Positions 45,206 to 54,129 of a stretch of DNA of 64,000 bases are shown piece by piece. A program made the position numbers and the translations under genes. Each line of letters begins with the position of its first letter. Position 1 is the first letter of the stretch. The DNA is taken from assembly GCA_036843405.1 (NCBI GenBank), contig DAITSJ010000019.1, positions 1 through 64,000 of the forward strand, read 5' to 3'. The notes under the pieces are model-generated. The model had not been told where the DNA came from. It ran no database searches and saw only the letters and a program-made list of their open reading frames with translations. The stretch is from DGNJ01 sp002388905 (GTDB taxonomy: Bacteria > Pseudomonadota > Gammaproteobacteria > Pseudomonadales > Porticoccaceae).

Positions 45206-46660
45206 TCAGCCGACCGCGCCTTCGAGGCTGACTTCGAGCAGCGCCTGGGCTTCCACGGCGAATTCCATGGGCAACTTGCGAAAGACGTCGTCGCAGAACC
45301 CGTTGACGATCATCGACACCGCGTCCTCGGGATCGATACCGCGCTGGCGGCAATAGAACAACTGGTCCTCGCCAATACGGGTAGTGGTTGCCTCGTGCTC
45401 GATACGTCCCGAGGGGTTCTTGTTCTCGATATAGGGGTAGGTGTGGGCGCCGCACTGGTCGCTCAGCAGCAGGGAATCACACTGGGTGAAATTGCGCGCG
45501 TTGTCCGCCTTGGGACTGACCCGCACCAGACCGCGGTAGCTGTTCTGGGCACGGCCCGCGGAAATTCCCTTGGAGATGATAGTGCTCCGGGTGTTCTTGC
45601 CAAGGTGGATCATCTTGGTGCCGGTATCCGCCTGCTGCAGGTTGTTGGTGAGCGCCACCGAGTAAAACTCGCCGGTGCTGTCGTCCCCGCGCAGAATGAC
45701 GCTCGGGTATTTCCAGGTAATGGCGGAGCCGGTTTCCACCTGTGTCCAGGAGATGTGGGAACGGTCACCCTTGCAAAGACCGCGCTTGGTGACGAAGTTG
45801 TAGATACCGCCCTTGCCATCCTTGTCGCCGGGATACCAGTTCTGGACAGTGGAGTATTTGATTTCTGCATCTTCATGGGCCACCAGTTCGACGACGGCGG
45901 CGTGCAGCTGGTTTTCGTCGCGCATGGGTGCGGTGCACCCCTCGAGATAGCTCACGTAACTGCCCTTCTCGGCGATGATCAGGGTGCGTTCGAACTGGCC
46001 GGTATTGAGGGCGTTGATGCGAAAATAGGTGGACAACTCCATGGGGCAGCGCACCCCTTCGGGGATATAACAGAAGGAGCCGTCGGAAAACACCGCGGCG
46101 TTGAGGGTGGCGAAGAAGTTGTCCGTATAGGGCACGACGCTGCCCAGGTACTTTTCCACCAGTTCCGGATGGTTCTGGACCGCCTCGGAAAACGAACAGA
46201 AGATGACGCCCGCCTCGGCCAGTTTGTCCTTGAAGGTGGTGGCCACCGAGACGCTGTCGAAGACGGCATCGACGGCAACACCCGCCAGGGCCTTTTGCTC
46301 GTGCAGCGGAATCCCCAGCTTTTCATAGGTGCGAAGCAGCTCCGGATCCACCTCTTCCAGGCTCTTGGGGCCTTCCTTGTCGGACTTCGGCGCCGAGTAA
46401 TAGACCATATCCTGGTAGTTGATGCGGGGGTATTTTACGTGAGCCCAGGTGGGCTCTTTTTCCTGCAACTTGATCCAGTGCCGGTAGGCCCTGAGTCGCC
46501 AGTTGAGCATGAACTCGGGTTCCTGCTTCTTGGCGGAAATGGCCCGAATCACGTCTTCGTTCAAACCCGGCGGCAGGCTGTCCGCGTCGATCTCGGTGAC
46601 GAAGCCGTGCTTGTAGCCGCCCTCGATCAGTTGATTGACACTGTCTGTTCCAGTACCCAT
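45206..46660 (-). CDS. sufB: SufB, Fe-S assembly scaffold subunit
   Basis: 484 aa, close to the E. coli length. Highly conserved blocks are visible: EWMLNWRLRA-like EFMLNWRLRAYRHW near the N-terminus, YIPEGVRCPMELSTYFRIN, QNWYPGDKDGKGGIYNFVTKRG and the C-terminal NPSGRIEHEATTTRIGEDQLFYCRQRGID. It is the main scaffold of nascent clusters. First structural gene after sufR (48 bp gap). Confidence 0.97.
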   Translation of the reverse strand: MGTGTDSVNQLIEGGYKHGFVTEIDADSLPPGLNEDVIRAISAKKQEPEFMLNWRLRAYRHWIKLQEKEPTWAHVKYPRINYQDMVYYSAPKSDKEGPKSLEEVDPELLRTYEKLGIPLHEQKALAGVAVDAVFDSVSVATTFKDKLAEAGVIFCSFSEAVQNHPELVEKYLGSVVPYTDNFFATLNAAVFSDGSFCYIPEGVRCPMELSTYFRINALNTGQFERTLIIAEKGSYVSYLEGCTAPMRDENQLHAAVVELVAHEDAEIKYSTVQNWYPGDKDGKGGIYNFVTKRGLCKGDRSHISWTQVETGSAITWKYPSVILRGDDSTGEFYSVALTNNLQQADTGTKMIHLGKNTRSTIISKGISAGRAQNSYRGLVRVSPKADNARNFTQCDSLLLSDQCGAHTYPYIENKNPSGRIEHEATTTRIGEDQLFYCRQRGIDPEDAVSMIVNGFCDDVFRKLPMEFAVEAQALLEVSLEGAVG

Positions 46661-46708
46661 AGTCTTTTTTACTCCAGACTTAAAAGCGTTACTGCCATCG
46701 GCAGGCCG

Positions 46709-47146
46709 TCATTGCTCCAGGTGCAGCGGCACAGCCTGGGCTTCCAGGGGTTTTGCCATGGCGGCGAGGCTCAATTGATCGAGCCCGTGAAAGATGGCGT
46801 CGTTGATCTGCTGCCAGTTGGTGCGAATCGAACAGTCGTCTTCCAACTGACAGCGGCCCGGACCGGCGCTGCACTCGGTCATGGCAAAAGGCCCCTCGAG
46901 GACACTCAGCACCTGAGCCAGGGTAATCTGCTCGGGGTCGCTGTTGAGCTCGTAACCGCCGTTCTTGCCGCGCCGGGAGCGCAGCAGTCCGCCGGAAGTC
47001 ATCCGCTTGAGCAGCTTGCTCACCGTGGGCTCGGGGATATGAACCGAGTCCGCCAGTTCCGCGGGATTGAACGTCTCCCGGGGCCGGCGCGCCATCTCGA
47101 TCAACAGCACCATCCCATAGTCGGCGAGCTTGGTTATCCTGAACAT
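46709..47146 (-). CDS. sufR: SufR, Rrf2/IscR-family Fe-S-responsive repressor of the suf operon
   Basis: 145 aa. The winged helix holds LADSVHIPEPTVSKLLKRM (about 31-49) and the wing RRGKNGGYEL. Three cysteines, C92, C99 and C105 (CX6CX5C), can ligate a cluster as in IscR (CX5CX5C). The suf-type Rrf2 regulators are autorepressors when cluster-loaded. An IscR type-1-like palindrome lies right upstream. Confidence 0.9.
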   Translation of the reverse strand: MFRITKLADYGMVLLIEMARRPRETFNPAELADSVHIPEPTVSKLLKRMTSGGLLRSRRGKNGGYELNSDPEQITLAQVLSVLEGPFAMTECSAGPGRCQLEDDCSIRTNWQQINDAIFHGLDQLSLAAMAKPLEAQAVPLHLEQ

Positions 47147-47162
47147 GTCAGGGCCTCGACAA

Positions 47163-47191
47163 TATATCTGGTACTATTTTAGTCCTATTTA
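47163..47191 (-). promoter_or_regulatory. IscR type-1-like operator of the suf operon
   Basis: On the minus strand the centre reads GACT-AAAA-TAGT, flanked by ATA/TAT-type ends, matching the IscR type-1 consensus core (GACT-W4-AGTC) well. It lies 17-45 bp upstream of sufR and probably covers its promoter. Confidence 0.6.
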
Positions 47192-47232
47192 TAGTGACAG
47201 ACAACCCCGGACGGGGTCGTCCGGGGGCTCGA

Positions 47233-48591
47233 TCAGCCGATCAGGGCGTCATAAAGGATGCGCAGCGCCTCGTCTGCCACCGCCTGCTGAACACCGATAT
47301 GGAAGCAGATCTGCGATGGGCTCTGGTCCATCATCTCGATGGAAATATGAGCATCCCCGAGCACTCGAAGGGAATCGACGATGGGATAGGAGTTGCCTTT
47401 CAGCCCCAGCCCCACCGGCGTCAGAATGGACAGGTTATAGACCACGTCCATGTAATCCGGATTCAGGGTCTGCTCGATGCGCCGGCGCAGGTCGTTGATG
47501 GTGCCGGTGAGGTCATCCTGATTGACCAGAATGGCCATGTCGTCCTTGTCGGTGGGATAGTGATAACAGTGAATGCCAAACTCTTCGAGGATCCTGAGCA
47601 GGTCGGCGATAAAACCGGCTTCCTCTCCCAGCAGATCCTTTTCCAGGTACAGGTAGGCGACATTATCAAGCCGCGCAATGCCCACAATGCCCTCTTCCGG
47701 CACTCGCTCGAACAGGATGACCGTACCCGGTTCCCTGGGTTTGTTGGTGTTGCGTATATGAATCGGTATTTTCTGTTCCTTGCAGGGGAGCATGGCTTCC
47801 AGGTGAAATACATTAAAGCCCTTGCAGGAAAGCAGCCGGATCTCCTTGAAGGTCAGGCGCGGAATGGCCCTGGCCTCGGGAATCTGGCGGGGGTCTGCCT
47901 CGAACACGCCACTGACATCGGTCCAGTTCTCGTAGATGGCGGCATTCACCGCCTTCGCCACTTCGCCGCCGGTAAGGTCCGAGCCACCCCGGGATAGCAC
48001 CGCAACCTCCCCTTCCAGATTGACCCCGTAATAGCCAGGGATAACGATAATGCCAGGGGTTTCGGGCAGTTTGGCGAGATGGGCATAGGAGGATTCGTGG
48101 ATGCGGGCCCCCAGGTAGTGGCCCTCGACGCGAAATTCGATATCTTCCGGTAGCGCGGCGCGCGCGTTCATCCCCGACTGCTCGAAAAAGCGCGCTATCA
48201 GTCGGGCATTGTAGTGTTCTCCCCGGGATGCCAGGAAGGCAATGCGCTTGTCTCCCTCCAGGTCCGTATCCAGATCATGCTTCAGGGCGTCGACCAGGTC
48301 CTGTTCCTCGATTTCCAGGTCCGCCATGATTTCGCTGAAGCGTTTGACCACCGCGTCGCGGCTGTCGGACGGCGAAATATTGATGCGCTGGTCGCGGAAG
48401 TGCGAGCCGTTGGTGGCGATATTGATCAGGTGGTCGGTGATTTTCTCTTCGTCGGCGCGGGCCTTGCCCGGTGCGGAAACCACCACGATGCGTCGCTTGA
48501 CGTCGCCGCGGACGATGTCCCTGACCTTCTCGATTTGCCGGGCATTGGCCAGCGAACTGCCGCCAAATTTGCTAACGACTACCTTATCCAT
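47233..48591 (-). CDS. Aspartate kinase of the ectoine-type operon
   Basis: 452 aa from ATG 48591 (MDKVVVSKFGGSSLANA start motif with catalytic KFGGSS); an upstream ATG at 48675 would add 28 unlike residues. SRGGSDLTG and tandem C-terminal ACT domains are present. It phosphorylates aspartate, supplying beta-aspartyl phosphate for diaminobutyrate. It sits 97 bp after ectB, as the Ask_Ect genes do in ectoine operons, but without ectC between. Confidence 0.88.
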   Translation of the reverse strand: MDKVVVSKFGGSSLANARQIEKVRDIVRGDVKRRIVVVSAPGKARADEEKITDHLINIATNGSHFRDQRINISPSDSRDAVVKRFSEIMADLEIEEQDLVDALKHDLDTDLEGDKRIAFLASRGEHYNARLIARFFEQSGMNARAALPEDIEFRVEGHYLGARIHESSYAHLAKLPETPGIIVIPGYYGVNLEGEVAVLSRGGSDLTGGEVAKAVNAAIYENWTDVSGVFEADPRQIPEARAIPRLTFKEIRLLSCKGFNVFHLEAMLPCKEQKIPIHIRNTNKPREPGTVILFERVPEEGIVGIARLDNVAYLYLEKDLLGEEAGFIADLLRILEEFGIHCYHYPTDKDDMAILVNQDDLTGTINDLRRRIEQTLNPDYMDVVYNLSILTPVGLGLKGNSYPIVDSLRVLGDAHISIEMMDQSPSQICFHIGVQQAVADEALRILYDALIG

Positions 48592-48688
48592 AGTGAAATC
48601 TTGCCTTTTGTCGGTGATAGGCGGAAAGAACCCGTCGGGCGGCGGTCCGTCGCGCGGCAATCCCGCGGGCTTCACATGGCGATGTTGC

Positions 48689-49966
48689 TTACTCTTCCTC
48701 GCCGGTCAGCAGCTTCCTGCGCTTGTCCACCAGGGCGGCAAGGGATTCCTCGACAATGCCCAGGCCCTCGCGAAGGATATCTTCCTCAATAAGCAACGAG
48801 GGCAGGAACTTGAGGACCTGGTCGTTGGCACCGGCGGTTTCAATGATCAGGCCGCGCTCGAACGCCTCGGCCGAGGCTTCGCCGGCAACGCCGGTCTGTG
48901 GCAACTCCAGGCCCCAGACCATGCCCACGCCGCGCAGTGACGCTTCCAGTTCCGGGAATTTTTCCACCATTTTTTGCAGCTCGGTGCAGAGAATGTCGCC
49001 CTTGTATTCGATGGCCTTGGCGAGATCGTCGTTGTCCCAGTAGGACAGGGCCTCGGTGGAGGCGACAAAAGCGAGATTATTGCCCCGGAAGGTGCCGGTG
49101 TGCTCGCCGGGCTGCCACTGGTCCAGGTCGGGCCGCATCAGCAGCAGGGCCATGGGCAGGCCGCCGCCGATGGATTTCGACAGGCAAACCATGTCGGGGT
49201 AGATGCCGGCCCTTTCAAAACTGAAGAACGTGCCGGTGCGGCCATTACCCACTTGTATGTCGTCGACGATAAGCAGGATATCGAACTCCCGGCACAGGGC
49301 TTCCAGTTTTTGCAGCCACTCAATTCCGGCAACGTTGATGCCGCCCTCTCCCTGCACGGTTTCGACAATCACCGCGGCGGGAATGTCGACACCGCTGCTG
49401 CCATCTTCCAGGAAGCGGCGCATATAGTCGATAGAATCCACATCGGGACCGAGGAAACCGTCGAAGGGCATAAATGCCGTATTGCTGCGGGAGCCGTAGG
49501 ATTCATCCTTGTAATCGTAGTTGCCGGTCACCGCCAGCGCACCGAGGGTCAGCCCGTGGTAGCCATTGGTGAAGGCGATAATGTTCGAGCGCCGCTTGAC
49601 CATGCGCGCCAGCTTGAGGGCTGTCTCCACGGCATTGGTGCCGGTGGGGCCGGTGAACTGTACTTTGTACTGGAGATTCCGGGGAGCAAGGATGGTGTCC
49701 CGGAACTTGGTAAGAAAGGCCCGCTTGGCCACCGTGGCCTTGTCCAGGCCGTGAACAATCCCCCCGTGCTGGAGGTACTTGATCAGCGCCTCGGTGATCT
49801 GCGGGTTGTTGTGGCCGTAGTTGAGGGTGCCGGCGCCGGCAAAAAAATCGATATAGCGGTTGTCCTGCTCGTCGAAAATCTCGGAGCCCCGGGCAACGTC
49901 GAATATCGCCGGAAAGGATCGTACGTAACCCCGGACCTCTGACTCCATTTCTTCGAAAATTCGCAT
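48689..49966 (-). CDS. ectB: Diaminobutyrate-2-oxoglutarate transaminase EctB
   Basis: 425 aa from ATG 49966. Class III PLP aminotransferase: FFAGAGTLNYGHNNP near 35-49, TGTNAVETALKLAR, DDIQVGNGRTG and the PLP lysine in SKSIGGGLPMAL. FFAGAGTLNYGHNN is characteristic of EctB rather than other class III enzymes. It aminates aspartate semialdehyde to 2,4-diaminobutyrate. It follows ectA by 40 bp. Confidence 0.93.
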   Translation of the reverse strand: MRIFEEMESEVRGYVRSFPAIFDVARGSEIFDEQDNRYIDFFAGAGTLNYGHNNPQITEALIKYLQHGGIVHGLDKATVAKRAFLTKFRDTILAPRNLQYKVQFTGPTGTNAVETALKLARMVKRRSNIIAFTNGYHGLTLGALAVTGNYDYKDESYGSRSNTAFMPFDGFLGPDVDSIDYMRRFLEDGSSGVDIPAAVIVETVQGEGGINVAGIEWLQKLEALCREFDILLIVDDIQVGNGRTGTFFSFERAGIYPDMVCLSKSIGGGLPMALLLMRPDLDQWQPGEHTGTFRGNNLAFVASTEALSYWDNDDLAKAIEYKGDILCTELQKMVEKFPELEASLRGVGMVWGLELPQTGVAGEASAEAFERGLIIETAGANDQVLKFLPSLLIEEDILREGLGIVEESLAALVDKRRKLLTGEEE

Positions 49967-50006
49967 GTCTTCCTCTCGTTCTGACGTGAGTTTTGGTAAC
50001 TGGCAG

Positions 50007-50543
50007 TTATTGCTCCGTGGCCCGGGCCACTGCGGCGGCATCGAAAGGCCCGATCCGTATCAGGGGTTCGGCCTCATGGCCGCCCTCGGGAAACATCTCG
50101 GCGGTGAACAGTTCCTGCTCTTCGATCCGGGTATCAAGATGCCGTGCTATGCCGTTAAACAGGGCCCGGGACGGTTTGTTGGACGCGGTAACCGTGGTTT
50201 CCAGGTATTGTCCGCCACGCGCGGCGTGATCCTTAAGGACGTGGAAGGCGAGCCGGTTGGCAATCCCCTCGCCGCGAGCCGTCGCCGATACGCCGATTTG
50301 CCAGAGGAACCAGACATCCGGTCTCAGGGGCGGGGTAAAACCGGTGACGAAGCCCACCATTTCATCACCCCGTTCCGCCACCGCACAATAGGGCGCGAAG
50401 TCGCGGCACAAGAGCAGGTAAAGGTAGCTGGAATTGACATCCAGGGTACCGGCATCCACCAGTAGCTGCCACATGGCGGTACCGTCCTCGGTGACCGGAT
50501 TCCGGATGACAATGTCACTGCCGGGCGCTGAGGTCGTTGTCAT
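50007..50543 (-). CDS. ectA: Diaminobutyrate acetyltransferase EctA
   Basis: 178 aa GNAT-fold protein. LDVNSSYLYLLLCRDFAPYC, PDVWFLWQIGVSATARGEGIANRL (acetyl-CoA binding Q/R-x-x-G-x-G/A) and LETTVTASNKPSRALF are strong EctA signatures. It acetylates 2,4-diaminobutyrate to N-gamma-acetyl-diaminobutyrate. First gene of the unit; the divergent neighbour is the tail-specific protease gene. Confidence 0.93.
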   Translation of the reverse strand: MTTTSAPGSDIVIRNPVTEDGTAMWQLLVDAGTLDVNSSYLYLLLCRDFAPYCAVAERGDEMVGFVTGFTPPLRPDVWFLWQIGVSATARGEGIANRLAFHVLKDHAARGGQYLETTVTASNKPSRALFNGIARHLDTRIEEQELFTAEMFPEGGHEAEPLIRIGPFDAAAVARATEQ

Positions 50544-50610
50544 TGGCTCTCCTTTTTACAGTGCCTGCATCTGTTTCAATACTAACGTACAGCCTTCGAC
50601 AAAACCAGTT

Positions 50611-50629
50611 GGCACCGCTTAACGGTGCC
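50611..50629. other. Stem-loop in the ectA/protease intergenic region
   Basis: GGCACCG-CTTAA-CGGTGCC, perfect 7-bp stem. No U-run; function unclear. Confidence 0.4.
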
Positions 50630-50653
50630 GCCGCGAAGACCGCGCCGACAACA

Positions 50654-50667
50654 GTGAACAAGTTCAC
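50654..50667. promoter_or_regulatory. 14-bp palindrome in the ectA/protease intergenic region
   Basis: GTGAAC-AA-GTTCAC, a perfect dyad placed between two divergent genes. It could be an operator for ectA or the protease gene; no regulator is adjacent and its right arm is unlike the island operator. Confidence 0.4.
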
Positions 50668-50743
50668 CCTGTTGCAGGTCTATAGCATGGTGTTTTTTGC
50701 TAAACTCTCAGACCTAGGTCGCCGAACCCAAGAGTTGTATTTA

Positions 50744-52840
50744 ATGAAATCAGTCAATTATATTGTTTTTTTAATCCTTTTTGTCGTCTCGCAAGCCCTG
50801 GCGGATATCGAGCCGCTGACGGCGACACGGGGCCAGACGAAAACCACCGTGGGCATGGTGGAGATGCTGGGGACCAAGCACTACAGCAGCCAGCCCCTCA
50901 ACGATGAACTCTCCGGCGAACTGCTCGACAACTACCTGGACACCCTGGATCCCTGGCGCAGCTATTTCCTGGCCGAAGATATCGAGGCCTTCAATCGCTG
51001 GCGTACCAGCCTTGACGATTCCCTCAAGCGTGGCGAACTGGGTCCGGCTTTCGAAATATTCAACGTCTACCGGAACCGGGTACTGGACCGGCTGAACAGC
51101 AACATCGCCCTTCTGAAGAATGGCCCGGAGTTCGATTTTACCATTGATGAATCCTATACCGTCGATCCGGAGGACAAGGCCTGGCAGAAGAGTAAGGCGG
51201 CCCTGGACGATTTGTGGCGGCGACGAGTGAAGGACAGCTATCTGCGTCTCAAGCTGGCCGGCAAGGAGGACGACGAGATTGCCGGGCAACTCATCAAGCG
51301 CTATCGAAACCAGGTCAAACAGCTGGAAAAACGCGATGCCGAAGACGTTTTCCAGGTCTTCATGAATACCTACACCACGCTCTACGATCCCCATACCAAC
51401 TATTTTTCCCCGCGCCAACTGGAAAATTTCAATATCAGCATGTCCCTGTCCCTTGAGGGGATCGGCGCCGTCCTCCAGGCCGAGGATGAATACACCCAGG
51501 TGGTCCGGGTGGTGCCGGGCGGGCCCGCCGATAAGCAGGGGGAGCTGGAACCCCAGGATAAGATTATCGGCGTCGGCGAAGGCGACGAGGCCATCCGCGA
51601 TGTCATCGGTTGGCGCCTGGACGATGTCGTGGACCTGATCCGGGGCGAAAAAGGCACGACAGTGCGACTGGAAGTCCTTCCCGGCCGCGGCGAGCCCTCC
51701 GACACCAGCAAACTCATTTCCATTGTCCGGGACGAGGTGAAACTGGAGGAACAGGCCGCCCAGAGTCGCGTTATCGAGCTGGGCACGGAGGGAGAACGCC
51801 ATCGCCTGGGCGTCATCGACATCCCCGCTTTCTACCTTGATTTCGAGGCCTACCGCAATCGCGATCCCGACTATAAAAGCACCACCCGGGACGTGGCCCG
51901 TATCCTTGGCGAACTCAAGAACGAAAATGTCGACGGCATTATCATCGACCTGCGCAATAACGGCGGCGGTTCGCTGCATGAGGCCACCACCCTGACCGAC
52001 CTCTTTGTCCAGCCGGGGCCGGTGGTACAGATCCGGCATACCAACCAGACCATTTCCCGGGAGTACCGTTCGCGAACAGAGCCTGCCTACGAGGGTCCCC
52101 TGCTGGTGCTGATCAATCGCCTCAGCGCCTCGGCGTCGGAGATCTTCGCGGCGGCCATCCAGGATTACGGGCGGGGCCTTGTGGTGGGAACGCGAAGCTT
52201 CGGCAAGGGCACCGTCCAGGTCCTGGCGCCGTTGCCCGAGGGTCAGCTCAAGCTGACCGAGTCCAAATTTTACCGAATTTCCGGCGGCAGTACCCAGCAT
52301 CGCGGCGTGTTGCCCGATATCAGCCTGCCATCCATTTACGATATCGAGGAAATCGGCGAAAGCAGTCAGGAACACGCCCTGCCCTGGGATGAAATCCACG
52401 GTATTCCCGTCAACGACGACAAGACCAGTCGGGATTCCCTGGTGCCGCTGCTCAAGAGTCGTCACGCCGAACGGGCAGCCCGGGACCCGGATTTCATTTT
52501 CCTCAAGGAAAAGCTGGCGCTGTTTGAAAAGCAGAGGGAAGACAACCGCGTTTCCCTGAATCTTGACGAACGCAAGCGCGAGAAAGCCGAGAGCGAAAGA
52601 GCGCTGCTTGTTCTGGAAAACAAGCGTCGCGCCGCCAAGGGACTGCAACCCTACGCCAGTGTCGAGGCCTGGGAAGAAGCACAAGACACGAATCCCTCTG
52701 GCGAAGAGGCAGGGGAGCCTTCTTCCGATCCGGTGAGTCTCGACGACGATCCCCTGCTTAAAGAAGCCGGACTGATTCTCGCCGACACCATCGATCTGTC
52801 CCGGGACGGCGGCGCCCGCCTGGTGCAGTCGCGGCAATAA
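50744..52840 (+). CDS. prc: Tail-specific C-terminal processing protease (Prc, S41)
   Basis: 698 aa from ATG 50744, which begins a signal peptide (ending SQALADI); an upstream start at 50537 would bury it. N-terminal helical domain, PDZ domain (GIGAVLQAEDEYTQVVRVVPGGPA), then the S41 domain with S463 in SASASE and K488 in FGKGTV, 25 residues apart as in E. coli Prc. A long charged C-terminal helical region follows. Periplasmic; cleaves C-termini of envelope proteins and works in peptidoglycan-enzyme turnover. exonuclease III follows 5 bp later. Confidence 0.95.
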   Translation: MKSVNYIVFLILFVVSQALADIEPLTATRGQTKTTVGMVEMLGTKHYSSQPLNDELSGELLDNYLDTLDPWRSYFLAEDIEAFNRWRTSLDDSLKRGELGPAFEIFNVYRNRVLDRLNSNIALLKNGPEFDFTIDESYTVDPEDKAWQKSKAALDDLWRRRVKDSYLRLKLAGKEDDEIAGQLIKRYRNQVKQLEKRDAEDVFQVFMNTYTTLYDPHTNYFSPRQLENFNISMSLSLEGIGAVLQAEDEYTQVVRVVPGGPADKQGELEPQDKIIGVGEGDEAIRDVIGWRLDDVVDLIRGEKGTTVRLEVLPGRGEPSDTSKLISIVRDEVKLEEQAAQSRVIELGTEGERHRLGVIDIPAFYLDFEAYRNRDPDYKSTTRDVARILGELKNENVDGIIIDLRNNGGGSLHEATTLTDLFVQPGPVVQIRHTNQTISREYRSRTEPAYEGPLLVLINRLSASASEIFAAAIQDYGRGLVVGTRSFGKGTVQVLAPLPEGQLKLTESKFYRISGGSTQHRGVLPDISLPSIYDIEEIGESSQEHALPWDEIHGIPVNDDKTSRDSLVPLLKSRHAERAARDPDFIFLKEKLALFEKQREDNRVSLNLDERKREKAESERALLVLENKRRAAKGLQPYASVEAWEEAQDTNPSGEEAGEPSSDPVSLDDDPLLKEAGLILADTIDLSRDGGARLVQSRQ

Positions 52841-52845
52841 TCACA

Positions 52846-53661
52846 ATGCGTGTCGTCTCATTTAACGTCAACGGCATACGCTCGCGCCTGCATCAGCTGG
52901 AAGCGGTGGTCCGGGACCACGACCCCGATATTATCGGTCTCCAGGAAACCAAGGTGTCGGACGACCTCTTCCCCATGGAGGCTATCCGGAGTCTTGGATA
53001 CGATGCTGTCTATCACGGACAGAAAGGCCATTACGGCGTCGCCCTGCTCTACCGGTTGCCGGCCCTGGCGACCGCCAGGGGCTATCCCCACGACGGCGAG
53101 GATGCCCAGCGCCGTCTGGTATCCGCGACCCTGAAAACTTCCCGGGGCCCCCTGCACGTCTTCAACGCCTATTTCCCTCAGGGCGAAAATCGCGACCATC
53201 CGGTCAAATTCCCCGCCAAGGAAGCTTTTTACCGGCATCTGGCCGAGCACCTGGAGGCCAGCCACACTGCCCGGCAACTGGTCCTGGTCATGGGCGACAT
53301 GAATGTTGCCCCCCTCGACAAGGACATCGGTATCGGCGAGGACAACCGTAAGCGTTGGCTGCGCACCGGCAAGACCTGCTTTCTGCCGGAAGAGCGGGAG
53401 TGGCTGGACAGGCTTCGAAGCCACGGGCTCGAGGATACCTACGAGAAAGCGCACCCCGACCCCGGCCAGCAGCGTTACAGCTGGTTCGATTATCGCAGCA
53501 GGGGGTTCGAGCGCGAACCCAGGCGCGGCCTGCGAATCGATCTGATTCTGGCCTCCCGCCCCCTTATCGCCCACCAAACAGGCGCCGGCATCGACCACAG
53601 CATCCGTGCCATGACGAAGCCCTCGGACCACTGCCCGGTATGGGTCGATCTCGAGCTTTGA
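52846..53661 (+). CDS. xthA: Exodeoxyribonuclease III / AP endonuclease
   Basis: 271 aa of the exonuclease-phosphatase fold. FNVNGIRSRLHQLE near the start, catalytic Glu in IGLQETKV, GDMNVAPLDKDIG, and the terminal SDHCPV motif with the catalytic His. It repairs abasic sites and removes 3' blocks. The 5-bp gap after prc suggests they are co-transcribed. Confidence 0.95.
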   Translation: MRVVSFNVNGIRSRLHQLEAVVRDHDPDIIGLQETKVSDDLFPMEAIRSLGYDAVYHGQKGHYGVALLYRLPALATARGYPHDGEDAQRRLVSATLKTSRGPLHVFNAYFPQGENRDHPVKFPAKEAFYRHLAEHLEASHTARQLVLVMGDMNVAPLDKDIGIGEDNRKRWLRTGKTCFLPEEREWLDRLRSHGLEDTYEKAHPDPGQQRYSWFDYRSRGFEREPRRGLRIDLILASRPLIAHQTGAGIDHSIRAMTKPSDHCPVWVDLEL

Positions 53662-53731
53662 ATCCTTTTGTCAACCGATCCCGGTTCCCCGCGTTACTTG
53701 AGGGGAGGTTGCTTAAGAGGGAAGTTCCGAC

Positions 53732-54112
53732 ATGAAACTGAAGACCTGTCTTGCCACCGCTCTATTTGGCGCGCTGATTGCACTGCCCGTCCTGGGGGAG
53801 TCCGCCCGGGATTACCACGGCTTTCGCAATGGCCACGATTATGATCGTCACCGCTCGGTGCGCTACGAGACTTCGCGGCACCGCGCTCACGGGAGCCACC
53901 GGATCAGGGTAGAACGTCACAGCCACCGCTTTGAAGCGCGCCATCCGGGTTACCGGGGACACCACTGGGCAACCCATCGGCGCGGCTTTGAACGCGGCCA
54001 TCACCGGGGGCGCGACATTCATGTGATCCATCGGCGGCGCAACGATCATCACCACGGGTGGATCGGGGGCGTCATCCTGCTCGGCGAGATCCTTCATCAT
54101 GACCATCGCTGA
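53732..54112 (+). CDS. Small exported His/Arg-rich protein
   Basis: 126 aa. Signal peptide ending near VLGESA, then a highly basic sequence with 22 histidines and many Arg, ending in a hydrophobic IGGVILLGEILHHDHR. Such proteins may bind metals or polyanions in the periplasm; the function is unknown. It is 17 bp upstream of the sigma-factor gene and may be its first operon partner or target. Confidence 0.75.
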   Translation: MKLKTCLATALFGALIALPVLGESARDYHGFRNGHDYDRHRSVRYETSRHRAHGSHRIRVERHSHRFEARHPGYRGHHWATHRRGFERGHHRGRDIHVIHRRRNDHHHGWIGGVILLGEILHHDHR

Positions 54113-54129
54113 GCGCGATCGAGAGCGCA

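Noticed and set aside
45395..47182. 595-aa reading frame on the plus strand
   Set aside because: Antisense to sufB and sufR, which are certain; lacks family motifs and is a by-product of high-GC codon usage.
48592..48688. Looked for ectC between ectB and the aspartokinase gene
   Set aside because: Only 97 bp, too short for the roughly 130-aa synthase; no ectC-like translation seen elsewhere.
50771..52837. 688-aa reading frame on the minus strand
   Set aside because: Lies opposite the tail-specific protease gene, whose catalytic motifs are clear.
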